64,000 nucleotides of DNA. It comes from Nautilus pompilius. Its lineage: Eukaryota > Mollusca > Cephalopoda > Nautilida > Nautilidae. Both the position numbers and the translations under genes were made by a program. The notes beneath the pieces are model-generated. The model saw only the letters and a list, made by a program, of their open reading frames with translations, was not told where the DNA came from and did not search any database. Shown here piece by piece: positions 1-11,600 of this stretch; position 1 is the stretch's first letter; the number at the start of each line of letters is the position of its first letter. The DNA lies in NCBI GenBank assembly GCA_018389105.1, contig JACATO010000317.1:2451001-2515000 (forward strand). Reading direction: 5' to 3'.

Positions 1-516
1 AATCAGGTTGTAACATAATGAATTGTCTCCCATGTTTTTGCTTGTATATGAACTATGGTTTTTAAAACTAGGGAAAATAAATTAATATTATCCAAATGTA
101 TAATTACTGATAAAGGACAAATTCTGATATAATGCCTTTTTTTTTTAGAAATATATATTTCTTTATTCTTGTCAGGTGCTAGCAGTAATATCTTACTTTC
201 TCAATAATAAATATAAGTAATTCATGGAATATTTTTCAACAGTCTTTTGATAGCTTAAGTTGCCTGACAATTGAACATTAAATGTATATGTACAGAAAGC
301 TTTATTTATAACAATTGCACAGATAAGCAAACACACACAAAAACTTATTTTTTATCAGATATCTTTCATGGTTTTTCCAAATTAAAAAAAGGAAATTACA
401 TTTTTCATGAGTAATTAACTTTTTGTTAAGGCAGTTGTTCAAGGATTAGCAATCCTTAATTCAGTTGATACGGTCCAATGATCCTTGAATTAAAATAAAT
501 ATTTATCTCAATACAT
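1..516. other. AT-rich stretch, no gene seen (probable PIGP intron)
   Basis: This stretch is AT-rich with short A/T runs. I see no coding signal or recognisable repeat in it. Because PIGP exons lie downstream on the + strand, it is most likely part of a PIGP intron. That is inference from position. Confidence 0.5.
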
Positions 517-518
517 TA

Positions 519-1761
519 GGTTGTTACAAAAGTTTTATCAGTTTTCTTACCGCAACAATGAGATTTCGTATCGTTGCTGAACCTGAAGTTTATCAATCAA
601 AGTAACTTCCATTACGATTGATACACTTCTGTCGACAAGCTACAAGTGCATTTGTACCATTTTGAAAAAAATCTGGATTTCTGGGGTCGATAAACTGTTG
701 GAAGGCAGTTTAAATTCTGTTGAGGTGTTTGAAAAGGTGGTGAAGGTCTGTGGGAGAAAGGTCTGGTGAATGGGCTGGGTGAGGGAGAACTTCGTACCCC
801 AACCTGTTCAGTTTCTGAGGAGTCGCTTTTGCAACACGGTAACGAGAATTGTCCTGAAGCAGGATTGGGCTGCTTTGATTCACCAGTGCCGGCCGGCTGT
901 CATTCGGAGAGTTTATGACGAACAACCTTTAATTCACGACAGTACCTTCCAGCTGTGATGTTTTCGCCAGGTTGCAAGAAGTTATAGTGGATCACACCGG
1001 TTGCAATCCACCAGACAGTGACCACGATCCTCTTTGAATGGAAGCTGGGTTTTTAGGTGTGTTTAGGCGCCTTGTCTCTGTCGAGCCAATGTGCTGATAG
1101 TTTGCGACTGTCGTAAGGGATCCATTTTTCATCACACACAATGATTCGGTCAAGAAATGGGTCTTTTTTTTTGTCCTTTTGACAAGCGAAGAGCAGATCT
1201 CCAATCGACGAAGTTGTTGTCGTTCATTTAACTCGTGAGGCACCCACTTGTCAAGCTTTTCCACCTCGCTGATTGCGTCAAGATGCCGGAAAATCGTTGC
1301 AATGCTTATGTCAAGCTCTCCAGCAATTTTTCACGCTGTTTTGGATCTTCAACCGAGGCTTTCAGACGGTCGTCATCACAACTGGAAGGTCGTCTGCTAC
1401 GTTCCTTATCTTCGAGGCTCACATCTCCTGGTCGAAACTTTGTAAACCATCGTTGTACTGTTCGCTCATTCTCTCTGTCCTCACTCCGTGCCTGCTTAAT
1501 GTTACGAGTTGCCTCTCGCTTTGTGGCCTGGTTTGATCTCGTGAAGCAAAATGGCACGAAAACCTTTCTGTCCAAGCTTCACTCAGAACCCTGAAACAAA
1601 TATCCATCTTATGATTTTTAAAAAGGTAGATTATACATAATGTACGCCAAAGCTCACGCTACAAAACGATATATAACTTATCTACATACATTTTCACAAG
1701 CTGGCACAAAATGAACACTAAATTAACATAATATAAAAACCAACAAAACTTTGTAATGACC
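519..1761 (-). mobile_element. Hsmar1-like mariner transposon fossil, copy 1
   Basis: A 1243-bp element is bounded by imperfect terminal inverted repeats: GGTTGTTACAAAAGTTTT on the left, and GGTCATTACAAAGTTTTG when the right end is read in reverse. It is flanked by the TA duplication expected of mariner (517-518 and 1762-1763). The minus strand holds a decayed transposase from about 1575 down to about 690. The helix-turn-helix part includes ERTVQRWFTKFRPGDVSLED. The first catalytic region reads VCDEKW. The second reads LLQDN, where HDN is expected. The C-terminal part reads [18 protein letters not shown], the D34D motif region. This wording is closest to the Hsmar1/cecropia branch from which human SETMAR derives. 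Several frameshifts and stops break the frame, so it is not active. Confidence 0.9.
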
Positions 1762-1763
1762 TA

Positions 1764-2532
1764 GTACTTTCAGTATTGCAGTGGTTATGCTAGCATTAAA
1801 TACCACAGTGAAATACTTCTTGCTTGTGCTATAGATGATCGTGAACACACTCTGTCTATTTATTATTATCAAATGCTTTATTTACACTATCTATATAAGT
1901 ATACATTTTAGTATAGGATTTTTAGATTTTATCTAATTTGTATCCATTTTTGCACTGAATCTGAATCATTGTCTTTGAATTTGACATTTGCTAGTAATGT
2001 CGCCATAAATATCCTTGAAGCCTAGTAGATGCGGGTGGAAACTGAAAGATTCTGGAGGAAACCCATGCAGCTGGTTTAAGAAAAGGACTGAAAAAAAACA
2101 AACAACCAAATTGAGTTGGTCCCAACCAGAGATAAACTTATGTCCTCAGGCATACCAGTCCAACAAACAAACCACTGAACCACCATACTATTTTTACACT
2201 GAAAGGATGTAGAAATTTGAAGAAAAATTGATTTATAACAGTGAAAGTCTTTTAGAAGCTAGATGGTTAGTTTGGGCATTTCTGTAATCTTTCCTGTCAT
2301 CATTCATGAGTATTTAAGCTTGAGAAAGGCTGTTAACTAACTTTCATTGGTACAGTGGACTAAGGATTGGTCAACAAATGATGACATTAAAAATATCATA
2401 CACATTTTAATGCTTCTAAGTGTATAAAGGCTATCTTAAAATGTGACAAAATTTGCATTTGCTCTGAAGAATAGCTTGCCATGAAAATTACTTTTATTAT
2501 TAGGTTCCTCTTTTTTCTTTTTTTTTTCACAG
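1764..2532. other. PIGP intron, no other gene
   Basis: This is the intron between the mariner copy and the PIGP exon. It ends in a long pyrimidine tract followed by CACAG at 2528-2532, a strong acceptor. The only other content I recognise is a weak tRNA-related SINE relic at about 2005-2195. Confidence 0.6.
2005..2195 (-). repeat. tRNA-derived SINE relic (tentative)
   Basis: On the minus strand the segment starts with TAGTATGGTGGTTCAGTGG, which resembles a tRNA A-box region. Farther on it holds CATGGGTTTCCTCCAGAAT, a motif of the kind seen in the conserved central domain of several animal SINEs. No clean B-box or target duplication was found, so this is a tentative call. Confidence 0.35.
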
Positions 2533-2651
2533 GTATTGGGCTATAACTTTGCCAGCATATGCTATAATGATTGTCCTTCTGGGGTATGTGCTATACATTG
2601 CTGCCACTTTTATTAACACATCAGAGTTGGACTCTATCCATATAATAAAAG
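2533..2651 (+). CDS. PIGP: PIGP, penultimate coding exon (PIG-P domain, second membrane helix)
   Basis: PIGP is a small two-helix subunit of the ER GPI-GlcNAc transferase, which starts GPI-anchor synthesis by adding GlcNAc to phosphatidylinositol. The exon sits between a polypyrimidine-CACAG acceptor and a GTGAGT donor. Its reading frame begins YWAITLPAYAIMIVLLGYVL and continues to a SELDSIH motif. This matches the PIG-P family pattern of a YWA-ALP-Y start, a GYVL hydrophobic helix and the signature T-S-x-L-D-S-I-H. The first base completes a codon begun upstream and the exon ends in phase 1. The first helix and N-terminus must lie in exons left of this window. Confidence 0.9.
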
Positions 2652-4601
2652 GTGAGTGCAATCAATGTGTTATAATTTTAATCTTATCAAAGAATGCATT
2701 TTTTTTCATTTATGAATAAGATGAATCAGTCATTAATGAAATATTTTAAATGCCTTCTGATTGCTTTTTTCTAGATATTTTTCATGAAATCTGTATTTCT
2801 ACATCTGATAAATTTTCATACATTATTTACCTGCTAAATATTCTACATGCTTATAAACTTATTTTTGAAATAAATCTCAGAAATAACTTTACTATAATAC
2901 AACAACAAAGTCATGCCTACCAATTAGTAAACCAAGCAGATTTTTTTAAAAAGTGTGCAGCTGTGATAAAATCAACTAAAGTTTTGAAAAATCAAATGGA
3001 TAACCAAGCACGAACTCAATACCAGCTCCAGCTACTAAAAAAGATAATAATTTGAAGAAAGCAGATTGAATTAGACTAATAAATACTAACAACTTCAAAG
3101 TAAAACAGCTCTAGGACTTAATCCTAATGATGGATCTTTGAGAAAAGATTGTAGGCAGGTTTATGGGAAGTTTTACTGAGGTCTGGATATCCATGAATGT
3201 CAGTCTGTTTCCCTGTCACAGCTGAAATGGAATAAATAGTGTACATTGAATTCAAATGGTGGTAATAGTAATGGCACACCAATGATTTATCTTTGATCAG
3301 GTGCACACTGTGTGACATGAGAATGACCAACAATAGTGTTTACATGAATGTGGAATAGTGCGATAACTGTTCTTCATTTCATTATTGAAATGCTGCTACA
3401 TCACATTCAGCACTGTCTGAAAGTACTGCTTTATTTTTGATAGGTTTGAAAATTTTGCTTGAAAAATCCTGAAAATTTTTGTGCAGTCAAGCTAATGATT
3501 TTGAAAGATAGTCATATACATAATATTTCAAAACAGCTGACACTTGTTTTCACTTGATTTCAAATAATAGTTTAGTGTCCTAAATGTTCAACCCTCTGAG
3601 AGAAAGACCAGTGCCTTTTCATGCATCTTTAATAGTGCTCAAACACCATGGAGATAACCTCTTTTCCTGAATTATAACCTTTGGTATGAGGCATGGGTCT
3701 ACTTCACTCAAGTTTGTCCTGATCTACTGTATGTTTTAGCTTTTTTTTCTTTCTGCAGAAAAATTGAGTGTGCATTCACTATTGATACAATACCATAAAT
3801 GACATCATCCACCACTGGCTTGCCTATTACAAACTTTGTAAGCAAAACAATTTTTTAGTTACTTACTGCTTGCTGATAACCACTGTCAGTCAGTACTTTC
3901 TTTAAATGGAGCATATTGGCCAAGGCTTTGCAACTGTCAGGAGTATTCAAAAAGAAAATGTGTGGTATAGGTGATAACCACATAGTTTGAATTATGTAAT
4001 GGATATTGGTTAATGATCTGTCAATAAAAACTATAATAATTATAATCTACTACTGACAAACATTGAAGCAGTTGTGCAATATGGTATAAAGGATGCATCC
4101 TCTAGCTATACCATATCATTTAGTATGATAATAATTACAGATTGTGTGAATGACATTTTAGATTGACTAAATTTCTATTTTTAAGAACCTACTGCCTGTT
4201 CTGCTGTTCTGGAGGATTTGATAAATAAGTTCATTGATGATTATTGACATCTTTCGATATGATGCAAACCTATAGCATTTTGATACATTATGTCATCATA
4301 TTTAAGCTTGTTTACTTTGTTCTTTTTCTATCAATGCTAATTTAGATCTTATGTATTTTGTTTTTAAACATGTGCGTCGAGTTTACTCTCTTGTAAACAA
4401 CTGGTATTAGATTATAACTAAAAGTCGTCTTTTTTTTTTTCAATTTGAATCTCCTATGGGAAAAAATTGCATGATGTAAGTTGTTGCTTTTAGAGTTATT
4501 TCAGAAAGCAGTTATATCACAGATGATGGAAGTGGAAATGTTGGTGAAAAAAAACTTGCATGTATATTTGTTAAACAACTTAAAAGTATTTTGTTTTTCA
4601 G
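2652..4601. other. PIGP last intron; degenerate repeat material
   Basis: This is a 1.95-kb phase-1 intron with GTGAGT at its start and a TTTTTCAG acceptor at its end. The stretch from about 3100 to 4030 has slightly higher complexity and short open stretches on the minus strand. It may be an old transposon, but I could not match it to a family. No other exon was recognised. Confidence 0.5.
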
Positions 4602-4723
4602 ATGAATACTCACATGAATGCACAGATGCAACAATACCATCAGATGCAATCCCACCACTTTATGACATTCCCATTTCAACAGTGAACCAACAATTATATA
4701 TTAAAAACTATCAATCAATTTGA
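4602..4723 (+). CDS. PIGP: PIGP, terminal coding exon
   Basis: This exon follows a TTTTTCAG acceptor. Its first two bases join the final G of the previous exon to give Asp. It then encodes EYSHECTDATIPSDAIPPLY, continues with DIPISTVNQQLYIKN, and ends in TGA at 4721-4723. The PIG-P family ends with the same plan: a charged spacer, then a P-x-L-x-D-I-x-I-x-x-V-N-x-x-x-Y/F cytosolic tail. The phase match with the exon at 2533 and the family ending make the gene model secure at this end. The protein acts in the ER membrane with PIGA and PIGC. Confidence 0.9.
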
Positions 4724-5222
4724 CAGTAAACTTTGTTGTCTTGTCAAAAAAACAGTCCAAACTGCTATTTATGGGCTAATTTTTTTGAACGGTCACCTAA
4801 TGGACTTTCATCTGATTTCCGTATTGCTGCCTTCACCTCACAGAGTGCTTTGAATATTTTGCATGGAACCAATGAACATGTCTTGAGTTGGTGGCATGAT
4901 TTCTTGTAATCTTGGCTTGGCAGTCTGGAATCTGCCACTGAGACTAATCTTTCCTGAGGGCTACTTGAAGTAAATATTGTCAGACAGAGTTGAGCTGTAT
5001 TGACATGCTATAATAACGAAAACTGAGTGTTATGTGCAAACTTGGAGTGACCAAAACAAATAGTTATGGTAATTAAATTTCTTATTAATCAAAATGATTA
5101 TACATGCATATATATATATGCGGTGAAAAGAAGCTGAGTACCAGACAGATATGAGCCAGGAGGAATATAAACACCAAAGTCTATGAAGCTAGGAAACAGC
5201 AATTCTGAGTTAGTCCCTAGAG
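4724..5222. other. PIGP 3' untranslated and downstream sequence
   Basis: There is no coding signal. A weak ATTAAA at 5072-5077 is the only plausible polyadenylation hexamer seen before the hAT insertion. The sharper AATAAA at 5326 lies inside that hAT element. The 8 bp CCCTAGAG at 5215-5222 is the left target duplication of that element. Confidence 0.4.
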
Positions 5223-6109
5223 CCATGTTTCTCAACCAGTGTGCCGTGTATTTCTACTTTTCATGAGATCGAACTTTATCTTATTGGTTTAGATTTTTGC
5301 TTTCAAAAATAAGAAAGAATTTTCAAATAAAAATATTAATTGTTACTATTATTATCATTATCATTATTGTTGTTGTTATTTGAATGAGATTTACGGAGAG
5401 CCACACTTAAGTGGAAAAGGCCCCAAAAAACTGTTAACCCCATTGCGAATATTGTACATAGTACTGATGTCAGTATGCACTCGTTTTTTATGCTAGGCAA
5501 AAAGCAGCCTTGTGGTACTGGAACTGGAAGTTCATTAAGTTTGAATTACTGCACACAGGCTACTGCGCAATATCCTGACAACTTTTTTCTTGTTGTCTTG
5601 TCGAGTCATTGATCGTGGAGCTGTTTGTACAAACTGTATTGCCAGATCTTTTTATCATTTGCTCAATGCCCATAAAAAGGAATCTATCTATTACAAACAA
5701 AAGGAAATCAGACAGTCAATTGACTGATACGGTTGAGGGTTCTCAAAATAATGGCATCAAAGTGGGAAACAGGCAATATCGTGAAAGTTGCATTAAATAT
5801 GAATTTTCTTCAGCTGGTGACCATTCACATCCATTGCCTGAATGTGTTGCATCGTGCGAGACTTTCAAACAAAGCCATGGTACCGAGTCAGCTAAAACGG
5901 CATCTAAAAACTAAACTTCCATCTCCAGTTGAAAAAAATGTGAATTATTTTAAGCTCTTGCTAGAAGGTAACTTAAAACGAACAAATCTTATGACCATGC
6001 AAAGAAATTGTTAAGATTATGCTACAAAATTATGATGAAGAAATAAGTAAAGTTTCATTTTTGAATGATACTGTTAGTCGATGATATCAGGTGATGTTGA
6101 GAACCACTG
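5223..6109 (+). mobile_element. hAT transposon remnant with BED zinc finger
   Basis: The ends are imperfect 14-bp inverted repeats, CCATGTTTCTCAAC on the left and CAGTGGTTCTCAAC when the right end is read in reverse. They are flanked by near-identical 8-bp duplications (CCCTAGAG at 5215-5222, CTCTAGAG at 6110-6117), the length typical of hAT. Inside, on the + strand at about 5660-6014, are N-terminal transposase pieces. The pattern KYEF..., then LSNKAMVPSQLKRHLKTK, is the BED zinc finger arrangement of ZBED/SCAND3-like hAT proteins. The finger is shared between two frames, so at least one frameshift has occurred. The catalytic and dimerisation parts are missing. This is a deletion derivative of about 0.9 kb. 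Confidence 0.8.
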
Positions 6110-6117
6110 CTCTAGAG

Positions 6118-7400
6118 AATGGTCATGATCTGTCACAATGGGTCAGAACTGTTTGTTGAAGCAGGTGGTGGTTCATTCCTGTCTTCCTAGTATCTTAAAT
6201 AGCTGTGGATAGTCCTTTATTCTTTGTGACCAAACTTCCTCATTCTGGATATGAACTGTTCTCTTAAAGAGTCAGAGAACTCTTCAGGAATGTGCTAATA
6301 GTGTCTCTTTTAAGGTTGTCATCTGGTGTTTTTATGCCCACAACAGTGGCATCTGGAATCTCACCCATTATTCAAAGTTGACACCAGACTTTGGTTCAGG
6401 CATTTTTTCTTCAACTTGTGTGTTTGTGGTTGGGATGCCCTCTCAATGGTTGAATTTCCATTACTGATTGGCCAATTTTTCACAAGTCCACTTCCCCAAT
6501 CTTTGATCTTGGGAGGGAATAATAAATGAATATAGGCCTTTAAAGTGCTGCATATTAAATTGAACAACAGCGACAGGAATAAACGCTAATCATCCATCTT
6601 TTCACAGAACAGAAGAAAATCAGCATCTTCATTGTAGTGCCCTGTGAGGCCAAGACTCTGAACTTTCTGCTAAGTACTTTGTGTCAGATGATAGAAGCAA
6701 CCTCTACTCTTAACATGCTGACCTTATACTTCAGCAATGGCACATAACAGCATCTTCAAAATCTGTAACTACAGCTACTTGAATGTACAAGTTCATTTCT
6801 TTACATTTATCTACAACAGCTTATGTAGTGCAGGATTTTTTTCTTTCTGTAAAAGTGCATAAACACATGTCAAATAGCCATCATGGAATGGAACTCCCAT
6901 CACATACACCTGATGGAACAATTTTGGAGCCATGGCAAAATTCCCATCCATGAAGAGCGTGACTGAATTGCTGAGGCGACATCCATTGTAAAAAAAAAAA
7001 TTAGGGATGGTTATGGACTGGGCCCAATGGTTTTGGTTATTAACTCATCTTGGAAGGCCAAATTTTGTAGGTGCTGTGGTTCGGGAGGAATTCATCGATG
7101 GTATTTTAGGCTGCGCTTCATATTCTTTAAGTCGGGGAGCATCATCTGCATGTTGGCAACTGTCTATGCAAGAATCTGAGCAGCCTCTTCAGGTGCATGG
7201 TTATGTGGTCAGTGGGTTTCTGGATTTTCAAACTTCTATGTGGTCCTGAGACTGGCACAGCATGGAAGACCAGCTCTCTTACTGCACTTCCACCAAATCT
7301 TATTTTTTTGGTGTGCATGTACCCCTGATGACAGAGTTTCGCTCCTCTCTTGTTACTCTCTCTGTTCTCCATTGTGTGGGATGAAGAAGTGCAAAACTCA
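6118..7400 (-). mobile_element. MULE-type DNA transposon remnant with FLYWCH zinc finger
   Basis: Read on the minus strand from about 7372, the sequence gives NKRGAKLCHQGYMHTKK, then HAVPVSGPHR and IQKPTDH, a FLYWCH-type zinc-binding domain with its last His pair nearly intact. About 200 bp farther on comes LFMDGNFAMAPKLFHQVY, followed by GYLTCVYALLQKEKNPALHK. This is the MULE transposase core around the first catalytic Asp. Near 6720-6690, RGCFYHLTQST matches the Cys/His part of that domain. Many stops interrupt it. I found no inverted termini, so the limits are approximate. The family couples FLYWCH binding with a DDE transposase. Confidence 0.75.
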
Positions 7401-7410
7401 TATATACATA

Positions 7411-10340
7411 CAGTAATACCTCGATTAGCGCTCTAGATACGTTCTTAGAAAATGCAGCGCTACACGTGGTCATTATAACATAGCATAAATAGAGATGTGA
7501 GCTTGATAGGTTAAAATTAACCTGAGACATATACAGATTTGTAAGAAAAATTTCGTGATTTTCCGTTTAGTGAAGTCTGGTTGAGAATGCGAGCGCATAG
7601 ATGGTGGGATACAGTGGTGTGCGGTAGAAGCATCGGATGTGTCATCAACAATCGAGGTTACCACTAAGGTGTAGTCGCCTGTTTCATGCGTACAGAGTTG
7701 ACAGTAAGAGAAAACTCTACTCGTCTCGTACAAGTAACTGGTGCCAATCATCGTTGTTTTGACCGAAAAAGCCAAGAGCTTGCCGACTGGATGCCCGGAA
7801 CGCGCTGGAATGAGATGATGAGCGAATGCGATGTTAATCCAGGGAAGCCAGTGGAAACGAGGTGGAGACAGCACTTCAACTGTGGCACGATTTTATGTAA
7901 AACGATGATATGAGACATAAATGAAGGTGATAGACATCGCCAAACGCTTAATAACTTCAGATAACCTCACACAATGTGATGTTACACATTGTGATCTAAG
8001 GTCATAATAAAATTACAAAACAAATTTAATTAAGATCTAATGTTATTATAAAATTATGAAACAAGTTAAATTAGTCATGAGTACATAGGCCTACTCACCA
8101 ATAAACCAATAGAAAAGCAACAGTGAGAAATAGGACAGAAGAGGCTATATCTGGGATGAGGGTTCAGGCTGTGGTTCTTCCTCGCACGTTGGCTGCTTCC
8201 CGAAGAATGCATCTAATGTAGTATGCGTTTTCTTGAGTCTTCTCTCACGAAGCAATTCATGGTAGCAGGATATCCTGTCCAGAACAGCTCTGTTTGCCTT
8301 GCTGCTGCACTCCCAATCAGGGTCATTCTCGGTAAACTGGTCCATGATTTCCGTACTCCTGGTGGTGTTTTTACTGAGGAATTCAGTGAGAATTCTTTCT
8401 GGTGTCACTGGCTCTGCAGTAGGGTCTTCAGGCTCATTCTGGATGCGTTGCTGTGCTAACTCCTGCAGCTCTTCAATAGATAAACTGTTACCATGAGACT
8501 ATTAACTTTTCCACATCTTCCACATTGACATTCTGCATTTTCCCTTCACTGGCTAGCTCAACGATGTCATTGATGATTACTGGTACTATTTTTTCATCAA
8601 ATTCCAGGAAGTCATTGCATGCTTCTGGCCATAGCTTTTTCCAAACTCCGTTCATGCAGTTTTCGGTCACTTCGTCCCAGGCTGCTTTGATATTATTTAT
8701 GGCCTTCGTGATATGGTAGTTTTTCCAAAATTCCCTGATAGATTGTTTATCTTGGCCATCCGTTTCTTCAACAAGTTGTTTGAAAATGCGACGAAGGTAG
8801 TAGGCCTTGATATTAGAAATTACACCCTGATCCATTGGTTGGAGTAGGGAAGTGGTGTTTGGTGGTAGGTAAACTACTTCGACAGGAATGCAGGTCTGAA
8901 TGGTTTCGAGATTCTGGAGCATTATCGATCACCGACAATGCCTTAGGTTCAAGGTTATGTTCTTCGCAATATCTTTTCACTGCTGGACAAAAGTATGAAA
9001 AACCACTGTGTGAAAATTTCTATTGTCACCCAGGCCTTGTTTGATTTCCAAATCACAGGCAGATGCATTTTTGATATTCCCTTCATTGGTCGTTGTGTTT
9101 CTGAATGATAAAAGAACATCGGCTTCAGCTTGAAGTCTCCTTAAGTGTTACTGTCAAGTAGTAGTGTTAAACGGTCTTTTCCAGCCTTGAACCCAGAAGC
9201 GATTTTTTCTTCTCAGGAGATGAAAGTGTGGGATGGCATTCTTTTCCAGAAAAGGCCTGTTTCATCTACATTGAAGACAAGTTGGGGAGGGTAGTTGCCA
9301 CGCTCGATGATACTCTTAAGAACCTGGGGAAATTCCTTGGCTGCCTGCATGTCTGCACTTGCAGCTTCACCAGAGATACGGATGCTGTGCAGGTTATGCC
9401 GTCGTTTGAATCTGTCAAACCAACCCTGCTAGCTGTGAATGCTTCTGAATTATCTACTTTTTCTTCTTGTAAGTGTCTGGAGATGCTCCTTGCCTTTTCC
9501 ATGATGATAAGTTGGCTTAATGGCATGTTGAGTTGCGCTTCGTCGTCCACCCATATACCAAGCATACCTTCATTTTTTCGAAAAATTTACTTCTTGAACG
9601 GATCACCTTTTTTGCTGATAACAATGAGGTCATCATGGCAGAAGCTTTTATTTTGTCTGCATTTTTAATGATGGTTCTAATCAATGATGTAGCCAAGTTT
9701 AAAGATTTACCCACATACTCCTGACGTTCGCCAGCTTCCAATCGTCTCAACACTTGCAGTTTTACATCCAGTGTTATGCTTTACATCGGCACCTTAGATG
9801 AACTTTCAGCACTTGGAAGTTGCAGGCTGTTTTCCACTCATGGTGGGTAAAAATTGTATGGAACTGTGGATAGTACAGCAAATTTTGCGAGACAACCAGA
9901 ATATGTGCACAATGTGGTCACAGCAAAGTTTGAACTGAGAGGAGACCGCTGATTGGATGTATGCCTATGTGTGATGCGCTCTGATTAGATAAGTGATTCT
10001 GAGGGTTGTCAAACATTTCTACTTTTGACTACCACACGTCATTGCCGACTTTCCTCAACAGTATGACGTGTGACGGTGCGCACATGCACACACTGCATTA
10101 TCAACCTGTGCTGTCTCAGCGAATAGTCATGAGTCTTTGATTTTACACATATAGCAAGTCATCTACGCATGCACACCATCGGTCTGCTTGAGGGAGTGAT
10201 GTTTCAATTTCGACGAATGAATTATGATTCTGCGGGGTACACATTCGTCGCTTATGAAGCTAAGGTTGAGAATTGAGATGGTGGCTAGTAAGGACTCCAA
10301 GAAAAAAGAGCGCTATAGCGAATCAGTGCACAAAAACTGT
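7411..10340 (-). mobile_element. Tigger/pogo transposon fossil (TIGD1-like transposase)
   Basis: The left end reads CAGTAATACCTCGATTAGCG at 7411 after a TA, which resembles Tigger termini. The transposase lies on the minus strand and can be followed from an ATG at 9839-9841 (MSGKQPATSKC) to a stop at 8145. Features in order are the helix-turn-helix part with LNLATSLIRTIIKNADKIKA, a DDE domain piece with ALSVIDNAPE, then VVYLPPNTTSLLQPMDQGVI, the hallmark of DDE1/Tigger proteins. The tail is a C-terminal segment near LKKTHTTLDAFFGKQ. Total span matches a family protein of about 590 residues. Several stops and shifts break it. The right end is uncertain; a weak match to the inverted terminus lies near 10310-10340. 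Confidence 0.85.
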
Positions 10341-11592
10341 TATCACGCCTATAGACGTCTGAATCATTTAAAATATTACTACATAATGTCACATTTTTCA
10401 GGTTGTGACCCCTCACCCACTAATATAGTGAACCTAGAACCTAACTGCAATTAGAAAAAAAAATTTTTTTTTTCTTCTTTTGCTTACAGTTTCCAACTTT
10501 TCAAAATAATGGCGTTCATCATCAGTGATGTTTTGTAAACAAAAAATGTGAGTGTTCAATGATCTGATCTGAAACACAACACAATCCGACGTTGATAGCG
10601 CTCAATATATTTTCCAAAAAGCGGAAATTTACCAAATTGGGCGAAGAAAACATCTGGTGATGATAACAGCATGTGAAAGAAACGGCGTTGTTCAACAAAG
10701 CTAGTCGATTAGATGAAATATGCCCACAGCCAGCTAGAAATACTATGGTGTATCTTTATTTTTTTAAATTTACAGCTGTAATCTTGTTTGTGTTGAAAGT
10801 TTCATATCTACTTTGCACAGAAGGGCTGTTTCTTATGGTTTATCTGTCTAGGTTAAGGCAATTTGGTTACTCGGTTGATTTTATATCTATTTCATTCGTA
10901 AATAAAATGTTATATACTGGTAACAACCCTAATGATGCACCTGGTGGTTCCATTTGCCAATTAGAAAAGCAAAAGTACCTTAGAGACGTATATATATATA
11001 TATGTGTGTGTAAGTATCTTTTTTGACTCCGTTTCTATAAGCGAATTTTCTTCACATTCCTTTTGTCAAATTTATGGTTGTTATTATTATTGTTACAGCC
11101 CCACTTTTACAAAAGTTTATATTTTTGAATCTTGAATGGAATGGTTTCAACCCAACTATTCAATGTCAAAAGATTTCTTGTATTTCTTAATCTATCCATT
11201 TTTTGTTGTGTAATGTGTTTGATGTGTCGTTATTTGTTAGGCCCCATTTGGTTTCTCAAGTCCAAGTTTATTTTAAATTTAGAAGCTTTTGACAAATTCA
11301 TAACTGAAGCAGAGTTTACTGTATTGAAAATCAAATTTATTTACTTCCAGTTCGAGTTTTACTATAATTCAGGTGAGCCGTCTATGTATTATGTATTGCT
11401 TTGAAATTGAATTTTATACAATGAATCTGACTTTGACACTCTCTAAAAGCTTGGCGAAGTTCTAATGCTTCATCTGCGTTAGAGTTCCTTTGAGAGCGCC
11501 AAACACGAGAACTGCGCGGTGTACGTCGTGCATTATTGGAAGCCTTCAGGGATAACCACTAGTGCACGACCACTGAGTGAATTTGTTAACCC
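10341..11592. other. AT-rich stretch without a recognised gene
   Basis: This contains only short open frames without family resemblance, a small (TA)n run near 10989-11003 and AT-rich low-complexity sequence. Nothing here supports a gene. Confidence 0.5.
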
Positions 11593-11600
11593 GGTTCAGG

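Noticed and set aside
3124-3960. Possible transposase on the minus strand in the last PIGP intron
   Set aside because: Only short pieces without a recognisable motif; left as unassigned.
5326-5331. AATAAA as the native PIGP polyadenylation signal
   Set aside because: It lies within the inserted hAT element. Use by PIGP is possible but not the ancestral signal.
7473-7874. 133-codon minus-strand frame left of the Tigger transposase
   Set aside because: It lies in the 3' part of the Tigger element after the transposase stop and shows no domain.
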